This document shows positions 8,647 to 19,136 of a stretch of 64,000 bases of DNA, one piece after another. The notes under the pieces are model-generated. The model searched no databases. It was not told the origin of the DNA and worked only from the letters and a program-made list of their open reading frames with translations. This DNA comes from an uncultured Rubripirellula sp. (lineage in GTDB: Bacteria > Planctomycetota > Planctomycetia > Pirellulales > Pirellulaceae), in the NCBI GenBank assembly GCA_938045805.1, contig CALIBL010000017.1, positions 46,187 to 110,186 on the forward strand, read 5' to 3'. How positions within the stretch are numbered: position 1 is the stretch's first letter; each line of letters starts with the position of its first letter. The position numbers and the translations under genes were made by a program.

Positions 8647-11600
8647 TCAGTTAAAAAATAATCTGAATAGCGATCGATAGTGCCTCGAGCTTGCCAACAG
8701 TGGAATCAATACTGCCAGTATTGCCGTGGTTGACGCAATGGGTACCGGTAGGACAACCCAGCAGAAGACGCCAAGCATCAACAGCCAAAAACTGGGATTT
8801 CCCAACAATGGCATCATCATCTGATGATTACGCTGCGACCAGAGCACAATGATCCCAAACAAACCAAACACCAAGCTAGGGATTGGAGATATAGCAACGG
8901 CTGACTGACGCTCTAAGCCCTTTCTCAAGAGCATATTGACCTCTTGATCTGTTCCCTCAATCACCTGTTGGACCCGATAGCCCCTGAATGCTTCAACAGG
9001 AAACAAAGCGTTTTGGCTTGGAGCACCTGAAAAGATGATTTTCTCTTCGTGTGCGATTCTGAAATCTTTCTGCACTCGTGAGTTCAACTCGCGCCATGTA
9101 ATACGAGCGTTATCTACGGCTTCCTTGCTTGCCCCCTGATTGGCTTTAGCTGATCCTTGAACTCCAACGTCAGTTGAGTTTGCAATCAGCTGCTGCCTTA
9201 ATAATTGCGGATCCTCCCCTGCGGCTAGTGCGATGTCGACATACCTCTGAATCGCTTGATGCAGCCACGATTGCAGATCCGCCTCGTCAACTCGTCCCGC
9301 TGACAAACTTGTGGAAATCGACTCAATCGTGGATCGTCCTAAAGACAAAAATCTCCGCGACTGGTCGCCGGAGGCTTGCTGTAAACTCTGACCTTCACCT
9401 TGGTCATCCTGCTCATACAGACTTATCCAACGCTCGCCTCCTTTCAGTTCAGCCAGCACCGGCAAAATGGAATAGGACGAGACATCGTCGACTTTGCTCC
9501 GTGTGAGCAATTGTACCGTCTGCGAACAACCGTCCAAAACGTAAGGTAGTTCAAGTGTGCGATTTGACCCAACCTCCGAGACTTGCAGACTTTGGGATTT
9601 GCCATTGACCCAACCTCCGAGAACTTTAACTACTTCTGGAAGATTGATACGCACACTGGAATTACTACCCGGAAAAATCTCCCAATGTTGTAATACTAAA
9701 ACATCACTACCTTTTGGGAACACATGTATGTCGGTAAGAAAAACTGAAGCCGCCAACTCTTGATTCGCAATTGGAGCTAACTCGACGGAAAATGACGCAT
9801 TGCTGGCACGATAAACACGACAATTTTCTAAATCCTCCACTCCTTCGAAATAGGACGGTAGCTCAGTTCTTTCTACGGCACTCACCTGCCAATTCGTCTT
9901 TTGATTATCGATTTCAGCGGGCACGGCAGCGAACAGATTTCGAATTTCAAAGTCGATCACCGAAACCGCTGGTACACTCACCGCGCTTAATCCATTTGAC
10001 GCAGCCTTACTCGTCAGAGTAAGAGTTTGAGTGCCTGTTTCTACGGCATCAATATCGATCTGCAATAACGTGGTGTCCGCGTCAATAGAAACAGCCTTTT
10101 CAATAACCGCTCCCCCGTCGAGATCAAGCTCATCCGACCATGCTGATGGAATTTCGAGGAATAGAGTGTCGGATATTGGACCGTCGAAGTTAAACACAAC
10201 ATTCATTTGCCATCGACGATCAACTCTTGAAATGGAAGTTAGCTGATCGAACACTTTCCTTCCCAAAGGTTTCTCGACGGAAAAGGAACCTCGGAACAAA
10301 TTCGGTACGGGGGATTCAGACGAATCGCCTTCCCGCCAGAAGCCAACAATCCGACTTCCCTTGGGAATCCAAGATAGAAAAACCGCGTCTTTTGTGCTCT
10401 TGTCCGTAGTATCAAATACCAATTGACTTTCATTAGAAAGTTGAACAGCGTAATCACGGGTGACCAGGTAATTAACTTTCCCTTCTGAGCTAAAAGGAGC
10501 AGTCTTAACAAAAGGAAACTGAAACGTCTGACCTAAATCGATAGGCATAACCCCAACCATTTCAATCACCGAAGTTCGATTTTCCCCCTTCACATTGAGT
10601 ATGTAGACATCCTCGTCATTGTCGCGAATTGGATCTAAGGCGACTGCCTTATCATTATTAATGATGTGAGTGATCGACAGATTGCTACTTACTGGAATAC
10701 GAATAAGTTCAGTACCATCGTCTGCTGAATTAATGACCAAGCGATACCTGATCATTATTCGATCCGAAGACAAATGCACGTGATAATGTTGATCAGCAGC
10801 GAGGTTCAGAGATGCTGCCTGATCCATTCTCACCGACAAACTCGGTATTTTACCAACGGGTACAAAAGCCTTTCCGATCGAGCCTCGATAGCCTCCCCAA
10901 CTTGCAAGAAACTGATCCACCGAAAGTGGCTCACTCGTTGCGCCATCAACCGCCTCAATCTGTAAGTTTTCTTCAGACTGTAACGCTATCCAAGGGTCTG
11001 CATTTTCACCCAATGCAGAAGCAATCACCTCAGGAATGACAATTCGTACTAGTGAATCCTCATCAACTAACTCGCCCTCCAGCACATCATTCCATATCAA
11101 CCTAATTGGCCCGGGATTGTCTTTCAAAGACTGCACAGTCACTAGGCGTCTTGATGGACTGTAAAGCTCTGATCCGATGAGCTTCCATGCCTCCCCGATC
11201 AATTTTGGCATTTTCGAGTCGAGGATAACAAACTGAAAATTTTCACCGGCAGCCTGCTTAACGGGAACGTCTAACTCGCAGTCAATCACGGCGTTTTGCC
11301 GCCCTGCCCTAACCCAGTACCTCCTCGCCAAAGCTTCACTGGGTGTCGTAGCCTGATCATCCTCAGCACGCATTTCAACTTGCATCAACCCTACTGGTCC
11401 AATGTCAGCCACCCAATTTCGCGAGAGATTCTTCTGCTCCTTAACTAACCATCCATTTGCTCCCCCAATCCGAACAGTGCCAAGAGGAGTTGCAGACTCA
11501 ATGAGCAACTTAGAGTTCGCAACCATCGGAATAGGGAATTCTATTCGCTCCCAAGAATCATCGCTAACCACGTTTGGTGTTAGGGTGACTCGGATCTTAA

Positions 11601-14600
11601 GAACACGCTCGAGTGGTAGGGTGACGAGTCGTGTAAAATTCCCCTCGCGTTCGAATGGCAAGATCCGTATGGACTGGTCAATTAACTCCACACGACGCAC
11701 GGACTCATAAGGGATCGGCAGTTTTAGGGATCGGCTAAGTGTTTTCTCATTTTGCAAAAGGGTGTATTGAACCTCAAACTTCTTGAGGTTCAATCTACTG
11801 CTGGGGCCATCACCGTCCTGAGCTATCTCCATTCTGTAATTTGCCGTAAGAAATCGGCTAGATGTTATTTGCGTGGCATCATCCTTTGAAAATAATTCAT
11901 TAAATAGATTCCTAGGGATATAAACCATCTCACCCACGAATCCTCCCTCAGCGTCAACCGGCACCAACACATCCACAGACGCTTCAGTGTCCATAAGCGA
12001 TTCCGCATCTTGACCATTTGCACGATCTGTATCGAAGCACAAAAAACTACATGCGAGCAACACTCCAACAGTGATATTTGGCACTGAGAAGTCATCATCG
12101 CTGTTGTGCTTAGGTGGAATCACCTGCTTAGGAGGTTGATTGACTTCTCGGTCAATCGACAATACACGTGCGAGCAAACCACCGCACACGACAGGAATCA
12201 TGACCCATGCCCAATAACCCATCGATACATTTTGAAACAGGCTGATCGTGAGCAGTAACACGAGCAATCCAAAGAGTGAGAAGATTGAAATCCGTCCCAA
12301 CCAAAGGGAGAGGCAAAAAATCGAAAAACATAAGAGGCAACCAAATGCCAATACATGCTCTCGTCTAAATAACAAAATCGTTTCACCAGGTTTTAAAGAA
12401 TCATTTCCCAGCGTCTTATTGAGAAATAAACGATCGAATGAGTAATCAAATATGAAGCTATCAGGATTTGCCAACAGTTGCACCTGAGACGACATCACTA
12501 TCGCATTGCCATGATTGATCGCTGGAACCTGTGATCTTCGCATGAATTGCCTAGCGTCACCTCTGCGTTCCCAAACGGCGCTTACGAGGCTGTCTTTAAA
12601 ATCCGGAGTCAAGCTCACTTCATTCGTTCTTTGCTTGTCGATCGCGATGGGAACATTATCTCTCTTGAGGGAAATTAACGTCCAATCGTCTGTTAATTCC
12701 ATTGATATGTTCGTTGAGGAATGAATCTGGCACTCAACTTCCACCTGATCAAAACCTGAAATAGAACCGCGGTATCGAAGTTCCTCGCGTTGCACCAGAT
12801 TTAACTCAGATCGTTTCTCGGGTACCTTTACCGCGATGACGGGTTGCCTTGATGGATCATACTTCAGCCTAGACCAACGGCGCGAATAATTGTCAGGAGT
12901 CTTAATTCCGCTAGGTAGTGACTCATCAAATTCTGGCAACTCTACTGACGGCACCACGGTGATTGAATTACTTCGATTAACCACCTCAAAGACGGGAGCG
13001 AGATAAATCTCTGCCTTTTGATTCAAGGCCCCCAAGATGATTGGCAAACATAACTTAGTTCCAGTAGCTACGGGGCGAACACGCCGCGCATAAACGCAAC
13101 CACCATCTAAAGAATAATTCTCAAGATCCAGTTGATAAGTTTCCTTATCCACTCCCTTCGACTCGCCAACATTATTAAGCCGAAACGAATCGGAACCATC
13201 ATTTGGTTGTAGCCACCATTGAAACTGGGGAGCTGCTGTTTCTCCAAACAGCTCTACAGTGAGACTCTCAATCGACTGGCTTTGCGACGTCATTTCGAGA
13301 ATTAATTCCTCGACCATCTGTCCATCCTGGTAGCCAATCACAAGCTTCGTCTTGGCACCAAAATCGATGCTTGGTCGGACTAGACTCAGTTCTGGCGCAC
13401 ATCCGTCTAATGGAGCAAACCATAGGGTCCTAGCATTCACACTCTCAAATAAATCAAGGACTTCTTTCGCAACGGGAGCATTCGCGAGTCTCGAACTAGC
13501 TAAGGCAGTCTTCCTGCTCCAAGCTAAATCCGATGTTGGTGTTACTGCTACCAACACTGTAGATCTACCTTTCGCCTGCGTGCCGATAAACCAACTACGA
13601 GGCATATCAACAGACTGCATGGTACTAGGTAAAACCCGACGCCCTTGCGCGATCAAATCTACTTTTCCATTTACTATTTCAGCGGGGTCTGGCCATATCT
13701 CCAATGAAGTTCTGGTACGTTCATTTCCAAGCAGAGGTATCTCACGATTTGTTTCCGCAAAACGCAAAGATTGCAACTCCCATTCGTCTTCAACTAATAG
13801 CTTGATTGGCCCGACACGTCCGGGATCTATTTCCATAATGATTCTTGCATTAGCATCGACCTGAGATGGGCCAATAAGAAATTGCAAGTTGATCTCTGAC
13901 AGTCCTTCAGAAGGGCGCTCCGACAACATGATCCGGATGGGACTTGCTTTCTGCGATGCACCTGAGTTTGGGGTATTGCCGAATTCCTCTGATTCACGAC
14001 CAACCCCCGCGCGAGAAGAAGCATCTATGGTTCTCAATGGGCCCACTGCACGTACCGTAAACGATCCGTTCTCGAGTAACTGCTCGGCTTCCGCTTCCCA
14101 AAATCTTGGCCATTCGTACGCGATCGGATGCATCGGATCCGCGAAAGAAAGTTGGAGTTCTTCGTTGATGGACGCATCGATCGCCCCTAGTAAGGTTATT
14201 GATGGTAATTCATACCAATTCTCTGCCTCGATGCCTCGCTCATAACCCTCGATCGTAAGAGTGGTGGTATCACCCACTCTGCTCACCCTCTCTGACTCGT
14301 AAACAGGCAGTGTCAAGAGACTGAATTCTTCTCCTTGGTCTGTTCTTTCATACGTTATCTCTTCTCCATCAAGTTTAACGCTTGTGATAGCCGACCCTAC
14401 CACGGCAAGTGTTGGTAGTGGCGCTCCCTGCCCGCGTTCAAATACGAGACGACTCATCCAATCAACACCTGATGGGTTGATATCACATTGAAGAATCGAA
14501 CGCCGCAGAATCATCGCTGGTGAACTGATTTCACGATTATCCACGACCTTTAAACTCAGTTCTGTTACACCACCGGCTTCCACCTTGTACCAGTGAACAC

Positions 14601-15519
14601 GTTCATTTTCGGCCGCCATTTCAAATTTGGGCTCAACCTCCAACATTCGTTCCACCACGCAATTTGTCGAAGTTAGCTGGCGATTTTCGGGAAGAGCAAT
14701 CATTAAGGTACTTTGCTCTACTCTTGGAAGTTGCAAATCATACTCAATAGCACTCCCGACCAATCTCCCGTAACTTGACCATAAATAATCCAACAAGATT
14801 GACTCATCATCGGATCTCTCGAGTGAGATAAAAGCTCCACCCTCAGAATCAAACTGATAAGGACTTGAGTTTGTAGATTCACCATTTCCCAGGCGTCCGT
14901 CTTGAGTACGGATTACCACATTTTGCTGACCAAGCGCCAACTCACTAGCGGATTCTCCTCTTGGCTGAATCGTCAAGTAGCCCTGACGACAGATCAGTTG
15001 CCTGCCAACCATCTCAACAAGATACTGGGACGATATTATCTCTGCGGATGTCTCGTTATTTGAATCAATTTCCTGAGTCTTCAGTGCACTTAAAAACTGC
15101 CGGAGATCGACCGGTAAAAAATCCTTGGATACCAAAACATCCATTTGTGAAGAAAACAAGGCAATGGGTCTCAGATTTCGGCCATCAGCTAGTGTACGCG
15201 GCCAAGGAAGGCTGAGCTTTCTCTGCTGCTTTTCAATCGCGACGTCTGACGCGGAGTCTTGAGGATTGGTGATATCTTCCGCAGTGATCAATTCCGGAAC
15301 AACGGTGCGTACTACCTGATCTGACCCCGTCTCTGATGAGGTATCTAATGGATCACCACCCTGCTCGACAGTTCCACTCTGATTACCTTCTACTTGCTGC
15401 CCGCTAACGCTTAGTATGCTTGAACCGCTCACCATCCCCAAAGCGAGAGCAAGCAAAATGCAAACGGCACTAAACCGTTGAGAAATCATCGGCCGGTAAT
15501 GACTTCTCATGATTGTCAT
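8647..15519 (-). CDS. Giant exported membrane protein with two ectodomain modules
   Basis: 2290 residues; I do not recognise a named family. A hydrophobic signal segment at about 14-40 is followed by a beta-rich, acidic ectodomain to about 1050, then three hydrophobic helices (about 1053-1125), a charged linker, and a second signal-like hydrophobic segment (about 1144-1165, VGVLLACSFLCFDTDRANGQ). A second ectodomain of about 1040 residues leads to three C-terminal helices (about 2213-2285). Three helices plus one put both ectodomains on the same, outer side. There are no heme motifs and no obvious catalytic motif. The ATG overlaps the stop codon of the 1109-residue gene (ATGA, 15516-15519), so translation is coupled. 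The reading frame is uninterrupted over 6.9 kb. Confidence 0.8.
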   Translation of the reverse strand: MTIMRSHYRPMISQRFSAVCILLALALGMVSGSSILSVSGQQVEGNQSGTVEQGGDPLDTSSETGSDQVVRTVVPELITAEDITNPQDSASDVAIEKQQRKLSLPWPRTLADGRNLRPIALFSSQMDVLVSKDFLPVDLRQFLSALKTQEIDSNNETSAEIISSQYLVEMVGRQLICRQGYLTIQPRGESASELALGQQNVVIRTQDGRLGNGESTNSSPYQFDSEGGAFISLERSDDESILLDYLWSSYGRLVGSAIEYDLQLPRVEQSTLMIALPENRQLTSTNCVVERMLEVEPKFEMAAENERVHWYKVEAGGVTELSLKVVDNREISSPAMILRRSILQCDINPSGVDWMSRLVFERGQGAPLPTLAVVGSAITSVKLDGEEITYERTDQGEEFSLLTLPVYESERVSRVGDTTTLTIEGYERGIEAENWYELPSITLLGAIDASINEELQLSFADPMHPIAYEWPRFWEAEAEQLLENGSFTVRAVGPLRTIDASSRAGVGRESEEFGNTPNSGASQKASPIRIMLSERPSEGLSEINLQFLIGPSQVDANARIIMEIDPGRVGPIKLLVEDEWELQSLRFAETNREIPLLGNERTRTSLEIWPDPAEIVNGKVDLIAQGRRVLPSTMQSVDMPRSWFIGTQAKGRSTVLVAVTPTSDLAWSRKTALASSRLANAPVAKEVLDLFESVNARTLWFAPLDGCAPELSLVRPSIDFGAKTKLVIGYQDGQMVEELILEMTSQSQSIESLTVELFGETAAPQFQWWLQPNDGSDSFRLNNVGESKGVDKETYQLDLENYSLDGGCVYARRVRPVATGTKLCLPIILGALNQKAEIYLAPVFEVVNRSNSITVVPSVELPEFDESLPSGIKTPDNYSRRWSRLKYDPSRQPVIAVKVPEKRSELNLVQREELRYRGSISGFDQVEVECQIHSSTNISMELTDDWTLISLKRDNVPIAIDKQRTNEVSLTPDFKDSLVSAVWERRGDARQFMRRSQVPAINHGNAIVMSSQVQLLANPDSFIFDYSFDRLFLNKTLGNDSLKPGETILLFRREHVLAFGCLLCFSIFCLSLWLGRISIFSLFGLLVLLLTISLFQNVSMGYWAWVMIPVVCGGLLARVLSIDREVNQPPKQVIPPKHNSDDDFSVPNITVGVLLACSFLCFDTDRANGQDAESLMDTEASVDVLVPVDAEGGFVGEMVYIPRNLFNELFSKDDATQITSSRFLTANYRMEIAQDGDGPSSRLNLKKFEVQYTLLQNEKTLSRSLKLPIPYESVRRVELIDQSIRILPFEREGNFTRLVTLPLERVLKIRVTLTPNVVSDDSWERIEFPIPMVANSKLLIESATPLGTVRIGGANGWLVKEQKNLSRNWVADIGPVGLMQVEMRAEDDQATTPSEALARRYWVRAGRQNAVIDCELDVPVKQAAGENFQFVILDSKMPKLIGEAWKLIGSELYSPSRRLVTVQSLKDNPGPIRLIWNDVLEGELVDEDSLVRIVIPEVIASALGENADPWIALQSEENLQIEAVDGATSEPLSVDQFLASWGGYRGSIGKAFVPVGKIPSLSVRMDQAASLNLAADQHYHVHLSSDRIMIRYRLVINSADDGTELIRIPVSSNLSITHIINNDKAVALDPIRDNDEDVYILNVKGENRTSVIEMVGVMPIDLGQTFQFPFVKTAPFSSEGKVNYLVTRDYAVQLSNESQLVFDTTDKSTKDAVFLSWIPKGSRIVGFWREGDSSESPVPNLFRGSFSVEKPLGRKVFDQLTSISRVDRRWQMNVVFNFDGPISDTLFLEIPSAWSDELDLDGGAVIEKAVSIDADTTLLQIDIDAVETGTQTLTLTSKAASNGLSAVSVPAVSVIDFEIRNLFAAVPAEIDNQKTNWQVSAVERTELPSYFEGVEDLENCRVYRASNASFSVELAPIANQELAASVFLTDIHVFPKGSDVLVLQHWEIFPGSNSSVRINLPEVVKVLGGWVNGKSQSLQVSEVGSNRTLELPYVLDGCSQTVQLLTRSKVDDVSSYSILPVLAELKGGERWISLYEQDDQGEGQSLQQASGDQSRRFLSLGRSTIESISTSLSAGRVDEADLQSWLHQAIQRYVDIALAAGEDPQLLRQQLIANSTDVGVQGSAKANQGASKEAVDNARITWRELNSRVQKDFRIAHEEKIIFSGAPSQNALFPVEAFRGYRVQQVIEGTDQEVNMLLRKGLERQSAVAISPIPSLVFGLFGIIVLWSQRNHQMMMPLLGNPSFWLLMLGVFCWVVLPVPIASTTAILAVLIPLLASSRHYRSLFRLFFN

Positions 15520-18500
15520 TGATCGGCTCCTTCTTGAAACTCATCCTCGTTCTCAACTAGTTCGAGGGTTCGGGTAACATGACTTGACTGACTTCCCGGT
15601 GAACTAGCTACAGGGCTAAAGGGTGAACTAGATGCCGATAAGATTCTTCTCGCAGAATTTGGCTGAGCTAACACTCGCACCGCTAACATGACGATGACAA
15701 GAAGCATCGCTAACAAACTAAATTGAGCCACCAAGATCGCACCATCAGGTGCAATTAGACAAATACCCGAGAGCAATATTGCAAGAATCATGATCGCAGT
15801 CGGGTGTCGGAACGTGCGAGACATCGTCACGACGCTGGTAAACGCAATCACAAAAGAACCCGCGATCATCCAAAGCCCTACTCTAGAGAGAAGACAAACT
15901 TTGAAATCCGAAGTTGCCATGCCACGATAAAGGTATCGGTTGCCCTCGGGGATGAATTTGCTATCCGACGAAACTAAATCAAGAAGTGCCTGATCGCTGT
16001 AACTGGGGTCCCGGTATAATTTCCAACGATCATAACGCCAAGACATCAGGCGACCCAAAACATGCGACGCCCATATAGCATGCGTATCTATCGGGACAAC
16101 AATTTGCCAGTACGCTCCTTGTGATAGTTGATTGATTTCAACCAGCGGATTTAATTCATTGAAAAAGGTGTTATTTACAGTCGGCGACCAAACCCTTACA
16201 TCGATCAGTTGTTCATTTGCGGTTGTGGCGAGTGGGACAACTAGCTTGTTTCCTGTTCTTTCAAAACCGACGAGTTGGCCATCTAAAAAACACTTGACGG
16301 TAGTCAGTGCCGGATCAACGCGGAGCGAAAATTCATAAGAATTACCACCAGTTACTTTTGCCAATATTTGATCATGCCTAACTGAGGAGCCCAGTACGGA
16401 TCGCAGAACCGTGGGCCCCACAACCATTTTCTTATCTGGTTTCTCTGGTGTCGCTAATCGCAAACGCAATGGCTCTCGAGGTATCTGGGGAAACTCCAGC
16501 GACTGCTCTCCAGCTTGATCCATTAGCACTAACCGCCTCTGCTGGTCAGCTTGCAGGTTGATGATGACTGGCCCACGCATCGTCACATCAGTAACCGCTG
16601 GACGAGGAAAAGAAACCTCCAATACATCTCCTGTATTAGCAGATACTGAAATCTGCTGTTGACCTCGAAAACGCACTCGCATTGTCCCGCTGGTCAAGCG
16701 ATCAGAGATCAAGACATATCGATCTTCCCCAAGATGTCGTAATTCAGCTGGCACCTCATCAACCGTTACTGTCCACGGTGAGCCTTGCAATCGATTCGGT
16801 TCCACGTTGTTTTCATCGGCTTCAGAAGAGGTACCCTCTTCAATTGCATTTCCCGCAGACACCGAATCTGGGATGCGTACCGCTAATCGCCCTTCTAAAT
16901 CCAATATTGATGAAACGACCCAATCACCGCTGGATGTCAACAATTCACCATCTAATTCAATGCTTGTATCGGATGCTAAGGTGATTTGCGTCGGCTGCTC
17001 TACTAAAAGTCCTTCCAATCTCGCGGGATATTCACCATCTATTAAACGATAAGAAGTAGCCTCGTTAGCCAAACCCGTATTCATGACATTGGACCGCGTT
17101 AAGCCACGCGATGCTTCTAAATCGACAACTAGGATCGATCGACCGTCATTTATCAACTCCAATGTCGAATCGCGTACTACACCGTCTGTATTCGGTGCGA
17201 GTATTCGAGGCAAATCATAGGACACAGTGTCAACATCTTGCTGATCATTCAAAACCCGTTGAAATTGAAATAGGAGCTGAGAAGCTTCCTCCGTGGTTAA
17301 AGCGGAAATGTCAACGACTCGATCACCTTCTTCCTCGAGTGTCGTGAGCGGAGTTCCCAACTGTGATTCAACCACGCGGACTTCCCATCCTGCATCATCG
17401 AATCGGATTAAACCATCTTCAGTCTCACCCGATATCTCAACCTGCATCCATAATGTTACGTTGCTTTCACGCGTCGTAATTTCTGAGCGAGATGTAATTC
17501 GAAGCTGACGTTTATTTTCGCTCAGCCACAAAGGAAGCACAAAGGAAGAGCGATCAAAAGCAAATCGATCCAGCCTGTTTGATACCGCTTCGTCTGTATT
17601 TTCAGCGGCTAACCTTCGTACCCAGGAACTTGATCTCCAGCGAAGTCTGTATTCGGTGGGCGTTAAAAAGTCTAACTCCCCTCGATGTCGCAATGAGCCT
17701 TGCACGCCAGGGACAACAAATTGAAGCGGTTCATTTCGGGAAGCATTTTGATGGTCGAGTTGATATTCAAATCCAAAATCAACTCGTTGCTGTTGGATAT
17801 CGCTCGGGAGAGTGATTTTCCGCAGCTGCACATCTCCGCTTACACGACTCGGACCCAACTGAAATTCTTGACCTGAATCAAGGCTGCTCGGTGTTTCGAT
17901 TAGAATCGCATTTTTGGGAAGACTCAAATCGAATTCTTTCACCGCGCCGCGAATATTATTAACATTCAAGCGTGCTGTGATATTGAGCGGATCCTGAGGT
18001 GAATCCCAACGTATTGTTGCACGACTATCCACCTCGTAGATCGGCGCAGTCTGTTCCGACTTTCCCTCGTTTCCCCAACGGACTGTGTACTCTCCTCCAC
18101 TGCTCTCAACACTAACCTGCATCTGACCAGAATCATTCTTACCGAGTTGAATGATTTCATCACCTTGACCAATAACGTCAGCATTAGCCGCTTTCTCGTC
18201 GACTACTAAACTTACCTTTGTTGGAACGTCCGGTAAACGAAAGCTCATATTACGTAACGTAGCATTGCCATCTATCTTGGCCGAGAATCGCATCACCAAG
18301 GTTGTTTCGGTTCGCTTATCGGATCTGAAAAAAACTCGGTAGCCTGAACCATCTGCGCTAACAGTTGTCATTACCTCAACCAATGGTTCCGATTGAATCG
18401 GTTCAAGCAAGTGGAAATTTCCTAACTTGATCGGTACTGAAACCCAGCTACCTGCCGTCGCATCCACACTTAGTTTCAAACCAACCTCTAACTCTGCTCG

Positions 18501-18845
18501 ATTACCTAATGCGGTGCCAATTATCTCCAGAGCCTGATAGCTGAATTGTTGTGAGGACGTCTCTATACCGGCATCTAAATTCAAGTACCTTTCAAATTCC
18601 TCCCAAGTCAACGACGGCATTAAGACTGGGTTGCCAGACTCTGTTAAAAACATAAAAGCTCGGATAGGGATACCGCTGTCGGTATCTTTTGCAGATGGGT
18701 TTAATAGCTCTTGGGGAGGCTGAGTACCCGGTGGCTGAGCAGAAGATGATCCACCCATCACGCAAGCAAGTAGCATGATGCAGTAAAAAGACCCTTTAAA
18801 TGATGCGGTGGGCCGAACCATGCGGAATTTACAAAATGGTCGCAT
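15516..18845 (-). CDS. Giant exported membrane protein, single ectodomain module
   Basis: 1109 residues from the ATG at 18845; an upstream GTG at 18923 lacks a well-spaced ribosome-binding site, and the ATG at 18821 is an alternative. A signal segment (FYCIMLLACVMGGSSSAQ) leads into a beta-rich ectodomain of about 940 residues with no recognised catalytic motif. Three hydrophobic helices (about 986-1055) follow, then a Ser-rich and acidic tail of about 55 residues, probably cytoplasmic. This is the same layout as each half of the 2290-residue neighbour, to which it is coupled by ATGA. The start of the ectodomain (PSLTWEEFERYL, then an S-S-Q-F-x-Y block) resembles the starts of both halves of the neighbour. 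Homology is inferred from layout and needs alignment. Confidence 0.78.
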   Translation of the reverse strand: MRPFCKFRMVRPTASFKGSFYCIMLLACVMGGSSSAQPPGTQPPQELLNPSAKDTDSGIPIRAFMFLTESGNPVLMPSLTWEEFERYLNLDAGIETSSQQFSYQALEIIGTALGNRAELEVGLKLSVDATAGSWVSVPIKLGNFHLLEPIQSEPLVEVMTTVSADGSGYRVFFRSDKRTETTLVMRFSAKIDGNATLRNMSFRLPDVPTKVSLVVDEKAANADVIGQGDEIIQLGKNDSGQMQVSVESSGGEYTVRWGNEGKSEQTAPIYEVDSRATIRWDSPQDPLNITARLNVNNIRGAVKEFDLSLPKNAILIETPSSLDSGQEFQLGPSRVSGDVQLRKITLPSDIQQQRVDFGFEYQLDHQNASRNEPLQFVVPGVQGSLRHRGELDFLTPTEYRLRWRSSSWVRRLAAENTDEAVSNRLDRFAFDRSSFVLPLWLSENKRQLRITSRSEITTRESNVTLWMQVEISGETEDGLIRFDDAGWEVRVVESQLGTPLTTLEEEGDRVVDISALTTEEASQLLFQFQRVLNDQQDVDTVSYDLPRILAPNTDGVVRDSTLELINDGRSILVVDLEASRGLTRSNVMNTGLANEATSYRLIDGEYPARLEGLLVEQPTQITLASDTSIELDGELLTSSGDWVVSSILDLEGRLAVRIPDSVSAGNAIEEGTSSEADENNVEPNRLQGSPWTVTVDEVPAELRHLGEDRYVLISDRLTSGTMRVRFRGQQQISVSANTGDVLEVSFPRPAVTDVTMRGPVIINLQADQQRRLVLMDQAGEQSLEFPQIPREPLRLRLATPEKPDKKMVVGPTVLRSVLGSSVRHDQILAKVTGGNSYEFSLRVDPALTTVKCFLDGQLVGFERTGNKLVVPLATTANEQLIDVRVWSPTVNNTFFNELNPLVEINQLSQGAYWQIVVPIDTHAIWASHVLGRLMSWRYDRWKLYRDPSYSDQALLDLVSSDSKFIPEGNRYLYRGMATSDFKVCLLSRVGLWMIAGSFVIAFTSVVTMSRTFRHPTAIMILAILLSGICLIAPDGAILVAQFSLLAMLLVIVMLAVRVLAQPNSARRILSASSSPFSPVASSPGSQSSHVTRTLELVENEDEFQEGADQ

Positions 18846-19136
18846 GTAATACTTCTTCGATCCACAACGATGGGAAGCACAAAACCAGATGACCGCCAAC
18901 CCAAAAGGCGATGAGGGAATCACCCTTCTATTCTAAGCAGCCATGCACCCACTACCAAGGAAAAGCCAAAATGGCTCGGGGGGCTGAGTAGAAATTGTCC
19001 CAAAATCGATACAACCACCCTAAGCGGATAATTGGTCATAACCTAGGAACACTCGCGTCCGCAGCAAGACTCTATCCATCAAGTTGAGAGCGACGTTCTT
19101 CACAAACAAACTGAGCTTAAAAGAGGCCTAGACTGT

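Noticed and set aside
13352..13864. 170-residue open frame antisense to the giant protein
   Set aside because: It is a long shadow frame inside a clearly coding region with a strong opposite-strand frame.
18846..19136. Possible terminator AGCC/GGCT with short T run after the WD40 gene
   Set aside because: The stem has only four base pairs, too weak to call a terminator; the 291-base gap holds nothing else convincing.
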